NCBI GenBank assembly: GCA_023846275.1
Contig: JAIUJO010000291.1
Span: 531,001 to 595,000 of the forward strand
DNA from: Vanilla planifolia
Lineage: Eukaryota; Streptophyta; Magnoliopsida; Asparagales; Orchidaceae
DNA: 64,000 bases
Direction: 5' to 3'
Position numbers and translations under genes: made by a program
Shown here: positions 16,701 to 31,950 of the stretch, in pieces
Layout of the letters: each line of letters opens with the position of its first letter
How positions within the stretch are numbered: position 1 is the first letter of the stretch
The notes under the pieces: generated by a model
The model's database searches: none
Told to the model about the DNA's origin: nothing
Seen by the model: only the letters and a program-made list of their open reading frames with translations

Positions 16701-19700
16701 AACTTGCACACACAAATAAATATGCACATGCATGTACACAAATTGACACACACAACACATACACAAGCATGCACACACATGCTCACAAACACACACACAC
16801 ACATGTGCATGTACCCATACTAATACACACATGTGAGCAAGCACACACATACACATACATAAACTCACATACACACACATGAACAAACACACACACACAC
16901 ATATGCACACACACATGCACATAGATAGATGCACACATCTAAGCACATGCAAATAGAGGTACATGCACATGCACACACATGCACATAGACACACACCAAC
17001 AGAGATGAACATGCACACACACGCACCCATTCATGAACACAAACACATGTTCACACACATTCATACATAATTATGTATGCAGAAATGCATGCACAAACCC
17101 ACACACAAGCACATAGACACAAACCAACATAGACAAACACACACACACACACACACTCGCACCCATACACGAACACACACATATGCACACACAGATGCAT
17201 GCACAATTACACATGCACAAATGCATGTATGAACTCACACACATTCATATATTTACATGCACACAAAGACATGCAAACAAATACATGTGCATACACATGC
17301 ACACAAACACATATATGCATGCACACATATTCATGTACACATATTCATTTACATATATTCATGTACACATATATACACACACATGCACTAACACGTAGAC
17401 ACAGTACACACACATACATAAATATTGACAAACACACACACACACATGCAAAAAAATGCACAAGTTCATACACAGGTGCACACACACATGTAGATATGCA
17501 ATTACACAGACACATATAAACATACACACACACATGCAAGCACACATGTAGATACATAAACACTCACATGAACACACACATCCACTCAAAAACATGCATA
17601 CAGACATAAAAGCTCACATGCATGTGAACACACACATAAACATGCAAGCATACACATGCACACACATGCACAAAAATACCCACAAACACATCAACACACA
17701 AACACACACACATGTGAACAATCATGCATATGCACACAAATGCCTACATGTACACACATGCATGCACACATTTACATAAACACATGCACACATTCATGAA
17801 GGTATGCATGCACATGCACAAATAGACACATGCACACACAATTACACATGTACAACAATGCACATGTGCATAGATTAACACCCAAACCCACTTACACACA
17901 TCCAAACACACACAAATATATGGTTAGGCACACAAAGACATGAAAATAAACACACATGCAAGCATGTACACACATAGGCACACACGTGCATGAAAAAACA
18001 CTAATGCACAAGAAAAATTTGTAGTCACACATAAATGCATGCACTCTCACATTCAAACACATGCAAAGTCACAAGCACAAGCACAAACATGCACAAGTAA
18101 AAATAAAAGAACAAACACACACATACTCATGCACAAACACACACAAGCATGCACATAAGTGCACAGACATGCACACAAACACAAACACACATGCCCACAC
18201 ACACTCTTACACATGCACACAAACATACTTGTGCACATACACACACAAACACACACACACATATGTGCATGCATATTTACACACACTTGTAGACAGCAAC
18301 ACATGCACACACACTCATACACACACATGCGTATGCAAGCATATATGCATGCACACATTCACAAACACTCAAATACACACACAGTCACATTTGCACACAA
18401 TCATGCAACACTCACATATAAACACATACAAGCATGCATATATACACATACAATACACACACACACACATGAAATCACACATGTACACACACACACACGT
18501 GCGCACTCACGCACACACAAATGTGAATACACATATGTATCTATGTACGCATAAGATTGCATACATAATTATCAAAAAATACAAACAAACACACACGCGC
18601 ACACATGTAGGTACATGCACTCAATCGCATGGACTACTACACACACATAACCACAACAACACATAGCCACAAATGCATGCATAGTAACTACACATGTACA
18701 AACAAATACACTCACATGCACACACACTCAATCCCACACACATCACCAAACACTCAAATGTGCATACATAAATACACAATGCATGCACACAGTCACCTAC
18801 ACTTAAACACACATGCACACATAATAACACAAATATAAGTACACAATCACATGCATACACACATGAACACATACACACATGTGCACACACACATGTACAA
18901 AGCATGCATGCACTAGCAAATTTATGAACACACACATGCACATGTAAATATACACACATGTACACACATAGGGGTATACACACACTCACACAAAAACACA
19001 CACAAGCACACACATACCCACATACACTCATGTGAATGCATACACATATGTGCACTTGCATGATGAAAATGTACATAAACATATGCACATCCACGTGCAC
19101 AGCCATACACAGTTTACTACACACATGCATCCTCACTAACACACACATGCACGAGCACGCACACACACACACATAGGAGCATACATGCACATACACACAT
19201 ACAAACACACATGTGCACGTGTACACACATGCACACCTACAAACGTGCACACAAGCACACATAGCACACACACTCGCACACATACTCACACTCACACTCG
19301 CATCCACACATGGACACACAATCCTATGCAAACACACAATCGCACACTCACATGCAAACAACCACACATACACACATGCATACAAATACTCATGCATAAG
19401 CAAAAATATGCCCACACACAAATACATGCAAGCATACACACATGCATAAGAAAGCACACACACGAGCATGCTTGTGTGCACCCACAAATACAAGCACACA
19501 CACATTGAAATGAATATACACACACACACATGAACACATCTACACTCACACACACGCACACACGTACACATAAAAGCACATGCACACACATATACACACA
19601 TTAATACAAAAGAAAAAACACACACAAACATGCACAAGTGCATGCACACTCACATAAACACATGCACATGCATGCTCGTGTACACACACATACCTATACA

Positions 19701-22700
19701 CAAACATACATAGACACATATAGACATACATGACCATGTACAAACATGTCACACACAAGCACACACACACACATGCACACAGACACAAGCAGAAACGCAC
19801 ATACATGCACATGTATGAAAACACATAGATGCACATGTACACACTCACACACATGCATGTATACAAGCACACAACCACATATATGCACACACAAACATAC
19901 ACAGATCACAAGCATACACATGCACACACACATACTCACACGAACATGTACACAAACAGGCACACGAACACACATGCACACACATACACACATACACACA
20001 CACACACGTACACACTTGTATGTATATACAGTTGCACAAACTCGCACATGCGCTCGCACAAAAATGCACATGCAAAAACAAAGACACACATGTACATGCA
20101 TATGCACACACACACATGTAAATGCATGCATACACACAAGCATACTTATGCACATACACATGCTAGCACCCTCATGCACACATACATACACACATGCACA
20201 CAAATATGCATGCAAACACACGTGTACACACTCACACATGCACTTACACATAGAAGTGCATATAGACACACACTTACATGCATGCACACACATTAACAAA
20301 TGCACACACACGTACCCATGCACAAATGCACATGTACACATGTAAGGATATGCATGCATAGGAACAGGTATATAAACACTCACTCACACACACACACACT
20401 CTACACATGAATGCATGTAGACACAAACATGAGCACAAACACACATGCATAGACATCCACACACACACATACACACACAAGCACAAATGAAAATGCACCA
20501 TTGTTGATGCACACACATATGCATACACAATCATACACAAGTGTACACTAACATAGACTAGCATGCATTCACACACAAACATGCACATACACACACACAT
20601 ACGTTAAAACATGTGAACACACACATGTAGACACATGCACATGAATGTACACACATGCACACACATATAGGTACCACCATACACACAAACAATCTCAAAC
20701 ACATAGATATAGATACACATGAACATGCATAAACACACACATATATACACAAAAATGCACATGCACAAACACATATGCACATGAAAAGACATGCATAAGC
20801 ATGCAAACATGCTTGCATACATAAGCTTACACACACATGCAAATACACAAATATGCACTTGAACACATTAATGCACAAACACAAGCAGATGCACTCACGC
20901 ACATATATGCACACCACAAAGACACATATATATACACTCACACATAGGCATGCACACATATGAGCATGCACATACAAACATCAACACATAGACACATACC
21001 CAAGCATGCACACTTATACAAAAGCAAGCATGCACTCATGCAAGCACAACAACATGCACACAAATGCACACATGCATACATATCCACATTGCTATATGCA
21101 TAAACACATGCACACATAAGTACACACATATGTACACCCATACCCACACACACTCATACCCACATACAAACACACACATGCACACATGGAAATGCAACCA
21201 CACATGCACACACACATACACAAGAATGCATACGTGCTTGCACACACACATAAACATGCACACATACGAGCACATGCACGCACAGACACATACAAACACA
21301 TGTGTAACCTTTTACTCACATGCACACGCACACAAAAACATGAATACATTCACACAAATACAAACAAACATGTGCATGCACATGAACACATACAAACATG
21401 CACTCAGAAGCACACACACGTAGGCATATATCCACACATGCACACAAACATAGACAAACACACATGCACACACATAAGAACATGCATGTGCACAATTACG
21501 CACATATATATGAATCCTTAAAGACACACACACACACACATATACACACCCACAAACATAAGCATGCTTGCACACTCACACACACATACAAACACACGTA
21601 CATGTATGCACGCACATAAATGTGAACACAAGCACACATGTGCACATGCACGTGCACACACCCTCACACGCATGCACACACCAACGTAAATATATGCACA
21701 CACATACACACACAGACACACATGCATGCACATGCACACATACACACATGTGCACACATCGCCCAAACCATTACATAGTTCATATGCATACCCACATAGG
21801 CTTATGCACATAAACTCACACACATGAACACACACAAGAATGCAAGCATCCACATTGTGCACACCTATAAATAGACACATAAAGATGCACACAATTAAGG
21901 GCATAGACACATAAACATGCACTCATATGCACATGCACAGACACATATACTCACACATGCATGTGTACCCATGCATACATATGTACACACACATGGAAAT
22001 ACTCACATGCATTTGGGTGTACAAAAAAATTTGCTAGCACATACACTCATACGCATATCTATGCACACATGCACACGCTTAAGCAAACACACATGTACAT
22101 GCAAGCGCACTCACCTGCACAAATGCATAAACATGAAAGCACACAAACCAACATGCAAGTACACACATACACAAGCTAACATACACGCACTCACACATGC
22201 ATGAACACACCCACAAGTGTAGAGGTTTATATACTTACAAACACACACATAAACATACACCCAAATAAACACACACGTGCTTATAAATATACATGCATAC
22301 CTGCTAAGACGCTTATGCACACACACAAATAAATACACATAGGAATACAAACATGCAGAAACATGCATATGCACACACATAATGGCACAAATACTCACAC
22401 ACACATACACAAGTTTGCATGCATACATAAAGACAAATCTACATACACATGTACATAGAACTCACACACAAACCCACACAAAAATACATACATTCACACA
22501 CACATACATAAACACACATGCAAGTACACACAAAGATGTACACACCTGCATGCACATACATACACACAACAACACACACCCACATGTACACACATTCACA
22601 ACCACAAAAGCTCACAAACACATGTAAACAAACATGCACACACATGCTCAAACATACACATAAGTAGAAACAAGCACACCCCTATGCACACACACAAATG

Positions 22701-25463
22701 CACTCACAGAAAAGCACATGCACACATAGATGCTTACATATATGTATTCCTACACATATAGACAAACACAAACAAAACTTGCACACACATGCATACACTA
22801 ATATCGACACACATGCACACATCCATGCACAAACATGCACCTATGCAACCAATAATACCCACAGACATGCATGCCCATAAACACACACAAGTCAAATGCA
22901 TAGCCAAATACATACACACGCACATGCTCGCACATGTACAAGCACAAAGACATGCACAGTCACACATACGTACACACACATGGACACATGCACATATACA
23001 CATGTACACAACCAAATGTCGATTCAAACACATTCAGAGTTATGCATTTATGCACTCACATACAAATAGGTACATGCAAGCATATGCAGACAAACATGCA
23101 CCCACACGCTGATAAGCACAAAAACTCACAATTGCACACTAAGAAGTATATGTAAAAATATGTGAGTGCACACACACAAGCATAAATATGTGCACACATG
23201 CATAAGAAAACACACACAAGCACATGCACATGCACACAAATGTATAAACATGCATGCACACACTCATGCACACCCACATTCAAACTTATAGACACACACT
23301 CACAAAAAACAAAGTGCATACATATGCCTACACACACACACACACTCACTCTCACATATGTGTTTAGACACGTGGACATTGCACATAGAACTGCACACAT
23401 ACACAAATGTACACACACTCGCACACAAACATACACATACACACAATACCCTACACACATTGGGGTTGCACACACACACACACACACATATAAACAAAGG
23501 TGCAAACATTTATACATGCACACACACGTGCAGACACTCATAGATGCACACATATAGGCATGAATTCTTATATACGTGCAAGCACAAGCTCTAATGCTTA
23601 AATGTCCACACAGAATCACAAGAACACACACATACACACATGCACAAATATGCACTGACACTCACATACACACACATATGCACACACACACACATAGACA
23701 CACACACACACATGCACACACATGCACATACATATGCACATATGTAAATGCAAACACTCACATGCACATGTACACCCACTCATGCATATGCACTATCAAA
23801 AAAATATGGGCATACATGTACCCACACACTTGCATATAGACACACATGCATATGCACACAGACATGCAAACACAAGTTACACACACACACACTCACATGC
23901 ATATAATCCTACACACACATGTGTGCACACACGAATACACACAAGCATTTAGCTATACACACATTTTTTTATCGCATGCACACACACACGCATTCACTCA
24001 TGCATAGCCACACACACTTGCACACATATAAATACTCAATCACACAACTATACACACGAACACATACACACGAGCACACTCACACACACACACATAAGGA
24101 CACATGAAAATCCATAAACACACACATGCACATACATAGATATGCATGCAAACACACACACGTACACATAAGCATGCACATGCACACGAACACACACACA
24201 AGCTCATGTATACAAACACGCACACACACATGAACACATTGACACATGGATGCACTCACACTTTAAAAATAAATGCACCCACAAGCACACAGCCATATGC
24301 ACAAATGCGTGCATGTGCATTATTACACTTATCGATGCGCACATGCACCCATAAGCATATAGTCATGCAAAAACATGCACACACACTCAAACATACATGC
24401 ACATGCACACATCCACAGGCCCCAGGCAAACAAACACACATGCATCGATACATGAACACACACGTGTAATCATGCATGGACACATGTGTATCGAAGCACA
24501 TGCATAGGCATGCATATACAAATGCACACCCTCACATGCATACATGTGCACAAACACAAACAAAATGCATGTACATGAGCACACACATGCATGCCTATGC
24601 ACACATGTACTCTTACACGCACAAACCTCTACCCTCTACACATTCTTACATGCAAAAGCAAAGGCACACACGCTCACACATGCACATGTACACACATGCA
24701 TGCACATACATACCCAAGTATGCGCACACATACACACCCAAGTATGCAGACACACACAAGAATGAACACACTAATAAGTGCACATATTCGTACACTCATG
24801 CAAACACACATGGACACACACATGCACACAAACACATGCATACAAGTAAATATGCTTACAAACATACATGAACACACAAATATGAAAACACACACTCATA
24901 CACATATAGACACACATAGGAACACACGCACAAACATGGAAAAACACATGTTTGCACACACAAATGCATGCATGCAAGCATGCAAACACACATACACACA
25001 TGCATGCTTAGACACACATACACATAGATATGATTTCACATATCCACATCGACAAATGCACACACATACATGCATACCCATGCACACATGCACATGAACA
25101 ACCTCACATGCACACAAGTGTAGAAACACACATATAACTGCATCTACATGAGAATTCACATGCTTACACATGCACACATGTGCACTCACACATACACAGA
25201 TGCACATGACCATTCACACAATCAAATGCATAAGCAAAGATTCACACACTAGCACACAAACATGCACATGGACACATTTGCACACCCAAGTAAGTACCCA
25301 TGCACACACACATGCATGCACGCTAGCCCAAATGCATGCTTAAATACACTCACATGTGCACACAATCACACACTCACACAATCGTACACACACAAATGCA
25401 CGCACACACACACACTCACAAAGATGCATGTGCACACACACATGCACACACATGCACATACAC

Positions 25464-25493
25464 ATGCACCTACACATGCACCTACACATGCAC
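25464..25493 (+). repeat. Short 12-bp tandem repeat in the satellite
   Basis: The unit ACATGCACCTAC is repeated directly here, with a related ACATGCACATAC just before it. It is a small local slippage product inside block A. Confidence 0.6.
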
Positions 25494-28139
25494 ACATGTA
25501 AACACACACATGTAGACTCACACTTGCTCTCCATACACCACACACATGCATATAAAAATGTAGATATGCACACACACTCATATGTACACAAACACATGCA
25601 TATACATATACACACACACACAACCTACACAATTACAAATGCTTGCACAGACACAAACACATATAAAAGCATGTCTTGACATAGAAATAGATTCAAACAT
25701 GCTCACACACCCACCCAAAAACAAACCCCCCCACACACACACAACATACTCATGCAAAGCATGCACAAATACATGCATATGTATGCATAAATGTAGGCAT
25801 ACTACACACAAAAGCATGCTCATGCATTCACACAATTGAATACACTTCTATGCAAAAATAGATGCATGCAAGCACATAGACCCACCAAAACACATGCATA
25901 TGCTAACACACCTAAACCCACACACACACATACACACATGCATCGGTGTGCACTCTCGCACACACATGCACATGTGTGCACTCTCACACACACACACATC
26001 CACACATGCACATGCACACCCATGCACACACATGCAAATGCACACAAGCACATACACACACATATGCATATGCACAAATAGAAACACACACATGCACACA
26101 TGCACATATGCACACACATGTGGACAAACACACCTAAACACATGCAAACCCACAAATGCATATGCACACACACACACAAATGCACAAACACATGCAAAGG
26201 CACACATGCACAAACACACATGTGTAGACACGTGCACCCAAATATTTACATTGACATGCACTCTCAACTAGGCACATATGTAAGCACGCATGCACACACA
26301 CACATGTACAAGCACATGCACACAAACTTACACACACAAACAAGCACACACTGACACATACACACACATAAACATACTACAAATAAACACAAACACATGC
26401 ACACACACCCACCCACACACAATCATGTGCACACACATGTATGCGAATTGAGGCATAGAAGCACATTTGCACACACACACCAACACACATTGACACACAC
26501 ATGCACACACATATCGACCCACACACATGTCCATATAGACACACATGCAAACACACACTTAAACACATGCTCCAAGACACGCACACATGCATGCAAACAC
26601 AAGAACATGCAATCACCCATAGTTGAACAAGCACACACACACACACACACACACTTATAAACACACATGCACCCATAGACAAACATGAACATGCACATAC
26701 ACACATGCACTAGCACTTACACACGCACACGTACACACACTTACATATCCATGCACACACACACAAGCACATTCAGACACATACACACATAATTGTAAGC
26801 ATGAGAACACACACATGTATGCACATGTAAATGGACACACATAATAATACACAAGTAGACATGCACACTCACACACATACATCTATGCACAAGCACATAT
26901 ACACACACATACACCCTCACACAAAGACATGATACATATTGGCATGTGCATGAAAAATCGCATACACACACATACTCACATGCACATGCACATGAATATG
27001 CATAAAAACACATGCAAGCACATGCATACACAACACACGCACGTACTAACACCTGCATATACACATGCACACATACATACACATACATGAATAAAGAAAA
27101 ACACACACGAACACACACCTAGCATGCATGGACACCAAACCCATGCAGATGCACATGTAGCAACATGCACATGCATTCATGCATGCATGCATTCCTGCAC
27201 TCATATCCCCACACATACATGCACACATATACATGCGCACACATGAACACAGAAGTAGACACACATACATAAACACACCTACATGCACACATACTCACAC
27301 ATGCAACAACATAAGTGTGCACACACAAATACATTCACACACATATATACCAAGACTCACACACCTACCCATATGGATGATTATGCAAACATATACATAC
27401 ACACATGCATATACACAAGAACACACATAAAAATGTACATAAACACAAACACACATATAAGCTCACAAGCATAGACAGAGACATGCATGCATATGCACAT
27501 GCATATATACATGCCAGCCAGGCACATACATGTGCATGCACTCACAAATGAACTTAAATGCACATAAGCACACTCACACATACACATGCAAATAAAAACA
27601 CACACGCTTGCACATGAATAAACACCCACTTACTCACACAAACACAAATGCACATACATAGACTCTACACACAATAACATGCGTAGGAGTACACACTCGC
27701 ACACACACACACACACACTTGCAAACCCACAAGGACTCAAACATACAAACAAGCACATGCACAAGCACACACAATAATGCCCACAAACACACAAGCAAAC
27801 ATGAACGCATGCACTCACACACACACACACATGGATGCACACATATGCACTCAGGGACACATGCACATGCATGCACACACACAAATACACATAAGCACAT
27901 GCTCACAGATGCATAAACACATGTGCATAGACTCACATAGTCTAATAGAAACATACATGGGAATAAAAATATAGGCACAGATGTACACATACATACACAT
28001 ACATATCATCATAGCCACACACCCAAGTACACACAAACATGTACACAGATGTATGGATGTACACTCACACACAAACACAGACATTTCTATTGACACACAT
28101 GCACAAACACAAGCACACATAATGTACATACAACAATAG

Positions 28140-30075
28140 ATGAGCACAAACATGCACAAGCACAAATGCATACATGCAGACACAACATACACATAAAAAC
28201 ACACACATGCAGACATATGCATGCATATACAAGTGCACACACTCTCTAATACACTCGTACAAGCACACACGCACACATGTGTGTTCACTCACATGCACAA
28301 ATGCATGTGCATGCACATACATTAGCACACATGTGTATGCACATAGACACAAACATGCACAAGAAAACACATACACACATGCATGTAAACACACACACAC
28401 ACAAACACATACATGCACATACACATGACGTGGATTATCATGCACACAAATAGATGCATACACACATGAACACACACACACACAAACATGCGCATATACA
28501 TGTGTTCCTACAAGCATGTGCAAACACACACGCATATGTGCACACCAATGCACACACATGTACACACACACACATATGAATACATGCACACACACATGCA
28601 AACATAAGTGAACACACAAGCACAATCACAAACATGCACACTCGCACACACATCTACACACACGTGCACATGAACATACACACGCACATATGCATAAAAA
28701 TGTACATAGATATCCATGCCAGCATTAACAAATGCACACACACACACAAAGCACAGACACACTCACACATGCACACATAGACCCATGCATCCACAAACAC
28801 TGATGCACACAGATAAAATACACACATTTGGATGCACTCACACATGCATGCACACACACACACACCCACTTGGAAGAATACACACACATGTTCACACAAA
28901 CATATAGACATGCTCATATGTACACACTTGAGCACATATGCACACTGTCACACACACACAAAGACACATACACGAGCACATGCATGCATGCACATGCACA
29001 AATACTCATACATGAACATAAACACAAACACACACTTATGTATACTCACACCCATGCACACACACACACATACACATATAAACATGCACACACATGTACA
29101 CATGAATATGCACACATGTATATACACACACACACACACGAACATGGACATAGACACATACAAATACACATATTCATGCACATGCTCATGCACACATAGA
29201 GACAAAGACATGAACAACCATAGACATGCACACACCCATAGACACATGGGCACACACGTATCCATGCCTATAGACACATCCAAGCACTCACACATAAAGA
29301 TAAATCATGTGCACACATGTGCACAAACACACACATCCATATGCATGCATGCATGCACACATGCATACCTATGCACACAGGTACACACACATACGAACAA
29401 GTAAGCACTCAGAAGCATAGGCAGAGGAGAACAAACATAAGCATGCACACAAGCACATGTATGCACACCCACATGCACACACACACACATGCATAAGGAG
29501 TCACAAATATGTATAAGAATGCTCACATGCAAAACACACACACAATACACACATACACAATCACTAACACAACTGCACCCACATAGATGCACACACACAT
29601 AGACTCAAACACACCAACATGTGTACATACTCATAAACATGCACAAAGATAGCAACACATATGCACAAATAAACAAACAAATACGTACACATGCACATAA
29701 AAGAACACACACTAAGTTGTATTTACAAACACACCTACACACATGCAAATGTTGACACACTCATAAAAAGGAAAATATGCACACACACACACATTCACAT
29801 GTACAACTACACTCGCATACATATGTACATAAAGATGTAGACATACACACACACACACACACTTATATACCCATATTTATAGACATGCCCACACACACAA
29901 ACACACTCATACAAATTAGAACAAAACACACATGCAACTATACACACACCTAAACACATGCACACACGTGTACAAAGACACATGTGTAGATTCACACATA
30001 GACACATTTGCATATGCATGCAACCACTTATGTATCTACATACACTCACAAATACATGCATGCAAGAACTCTTGC
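28140..30075 (+). repeat. Long satellite duplication, copy 2 of 2
   Basis: This is collinear with about 140-2405 and shares the landmarks given there. The copy stops close to 30075-30095, where the array meets the polypurine tract and LTR-like sequence. The homologous region of copy 1 continues into more CA satellite. Copy 2 is therefore probably cut off by the retroelement junction. Confidence 0.85.
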
Positions 30076-30103
30076 ATATGCAGACACACATGAACACATT
30101 ATC

Positions 30104-30113
30104 AAAAGGGAGA
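30104..30113 (+). other. Polypurine tract of an LTR retrotransposon (copy 1)
   Basis: AAAAGGGAGA lies 3 bp before the LTR-like start, preceded by CATTATC. The arrangement CATYATNAAAAGGGAGA followed by an LTR start is the usual 3' end of the internal region in SIRE/Maximus Copia elements, where it primes plus-strand DNA synthesis. CA satellite reaches to within about 10 bp upstream of it. The same arrangement is found at 37841-37861. Confidence 0.7.
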
Positions 30114-30116
30114 AAC

Positions 30117-31234
30117 TATTAGGCCACCTTGTGTTTGATGAGTTAACCCTTAAATATTTAGCATGTTATTCTAATGGGTTTGTTTAGTATGAATTAGGTA
30201 TAGTTTCTAATAAACAACCCATGCACCTTAAAAGATGGTGAATTAGTGGTCTTTAAAGTACTTTGGAGTGTTTAGTAAGTTTAAAGACTAAAGGACATGC
30301 AAACCAAGTTTTGAAAAGTTTATTTTAATAAAATATTAACTTATCGATTTTAAAGGCATTCTCATTTTGTATCAATCTCAAATCATATTCAGACATCTCC
30401 TTGATTTAGCAAATAAATATAATTCTATTATGTAATTGAAGTAGTAATTTTGGAAGAATATTTTAAGATCTTTTTACATAGTTTGGAAGCACTTTTGGAA
30501 CATATTTTCACTTACTTTTGATTGGCTATGATAAAACATTTTTTAATAAACACATAACCATTGTAAATGAAACAACTAATGAACATGAATATATATTTGA
30601 GATCTCAATAAAGTGTTGCTCCAATTCTATTGACATAAATTCTATTGGTAATAATTACATCTTCTCAAACTGTCAAAGTTTTTCAGCTAAGTCTTACACA
30701 TTTAATATTTTAAATTATCATTTAAGCTCATTATGCCATGTTTCATTTGTCAACAAATATAAAAAGTTACACCTATTTATTAGAAGTTTTCCATCTTTCT
30801 ATACTTTGTTTCATTTTCTATTGAGTTGGGGCCAACATTTGTGAAAGCCCAAGTTCTGTTAGATTTAATAAAAGAACCAAGTTGGGATTGAGCTGACAAA
30901 ACACTAGGTTTTACTTGAGCCAATAAAAGCTAATAGGTTAGAGGTGAACCATAAGGAAAACCTCAAGTTGTAATCTTCTATTAATTGTATTTTTCTTCAC
31001 CTTAATTAAGGGTAGACTTAAGTTCTAATTTGTACTGAACCACCTAAAAATTATGGTGTCTCATTTTAATTTTTACCTTTCTTTTTCTTTATCATAATAA
31101 AAATAATATATACATATAATTAAGATTTCCTACAAACATAAAGCTTTTTTTAAGAAATAAATGCATACAAAAATTTCTTTTAAGAACATAATTCACCTCC
31201 CTTTTATGAGTTTTGTATACCAATTTTTACTTCA
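30117..31234 (+). mobile_element. LTR-like sequence of a Copia (SIRE/Maximus-type) element
   Basis: The sequence begins TATTAGGCCACC right after a polypurine tract; the copy at 37861 has the canonical TGTTAGGCCACC, so the TG end appears mutated here. The first ~240 bp match 37861-38096. Near the far end it carries AACCACCTAAAAATTATGG followed by a T-rich stretch, and then AATTCACCTCCC at about 31190, which resembles the conserved 3' end of SIRE/Maximus LTRs. The end at about 31234 (TTCA) is my estimate. No tRNA-Met primer-binding site follows, so this is a solo or 3' LTR and not a 5' LTR. An open frame of 108 codons at 30518-30844 has no recognisable domain and is probably chance. The far border is uncertain. 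Confidence 0.65.
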
Positions 31235-31950
31235 TTGATAATTTAAAGGACAAGAAGAAGAGATAAAAATAAATGATACATAAAAAGTTAAAAAGAGAAA
31301 TCAAATTAAAGAAAAAATGAGATTTATAGAGATAAGCTGAGAGAAATAGATAAAGAAGAGAAAAATATAAAGTGAAAGTTGATAATGGAAAGATGATAGA
31401 GTAAGAGAAAAAGTGAGAAGAGAAGTTGGAGAGTGACGAGAGAAGATAAAATAGAAAGAATGATAGAGTAAGAGAAAGAAAGTGTCATAGAGAGAAGAGT
31501 GAAAAAGAGAGTAAGGGAGCAACAAATTGAAAGACAGAAATAAATAAAAAGGAGCTATATTATAGAAGAGAGAAGTTAGTGAGAAGAAATTATTGGATGG
31601 AGAAGAGGGAGAAGCAAATGAGGCAAAGAGAATGGGGGTAGAACATGGGGGTAGTAAGAGAAAAAGAAAGAGATAGAGCAAGATAAGGTAGTGTTAGAAT
31701 ACATTAACATAACTACGATGGTAAATAAAAGAGTAAATAACAAAATAGTGAAAAAAGAAGAGTAAGAGTAATGAGAGATGCACTAGAGAGAGTGTTAAAG
31801 AGGGTAGAGAGATAATGAGATAATGTTGGAAAGGTTGAGAAAGAATGAGAGAAAAGGTGATGGATAAAGGGACATAAATAGAGAGAGAATGAGAGAATAA
31901 ATTTGGAGAGAGAAAAAGAGAGGAAGAATAAGAAGATTTAATTAATAATA
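31235..31950. repeat. GA-rich purine island 1
   Basis: The plus strand is nearly all purine here, built from GAGA, AGAGAA, GATAGAG and AAGAGA words without a fixed period. Minus-strand open frames are Leu/Ser/Phe-rich low-complexity strings and are not genes. About 31480-31850 matches 35300-35620, including landmarks such as AGCAAGATAA. Confidence 0.85.

Larger units (their letters stand above)
1..30095. repeat. CA-rich degenerate megasatellite, block A
   Basis: This 30-kb stretch is almost wholly made of AC steps interrupted by ATGC, ATAC, ACGC and short A runs. The C+A strand is the plus strand throughout. The motif is strongly degenerate: perfect (AC)n runs are mostly under about 20 bp, and short words such as ACATGCAC, CATGCATG and TGTGCA recur without one fixed monomer length. 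Long open frames occur on both strands but translate to His/Thr/Tyr-rich (plus) or Cys/Val/Met-rich (minus) low-complexity strings that overlap one another in several frames, as expected of CA/TG-rich DNA. I see no coding domain, RNA gene or promoter. Collinear long repeats inside it (listed separately) show that it grew by duplication of kilobase segments as well as by slippage. The right edge at about 30095 meets retrotransposon sequence. Confidence 0.93.

Noticed and set aside
18621-19649. 342-codon minus-strand open frame in CA satellite
   Set aside because: It is Cys/Val/Met-rich low-complexity with overlapping frames on both strands and no domain. It fits the translation of TG-rich repeat DNA.
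1-30095. CRISPR array or phase-variable bacterial repeats
   Set aside because: There are no constant-length repeat/spacer units, no cas genes, and the retroelement content is plant-type.
30518-30844. 108-codon plus-strand frame in the LTR-like region
   Set aside because: It has no recognisable domain and sits inside a probable LTR. A chance frame is the simpler reading, although its composition is not low-complexity.
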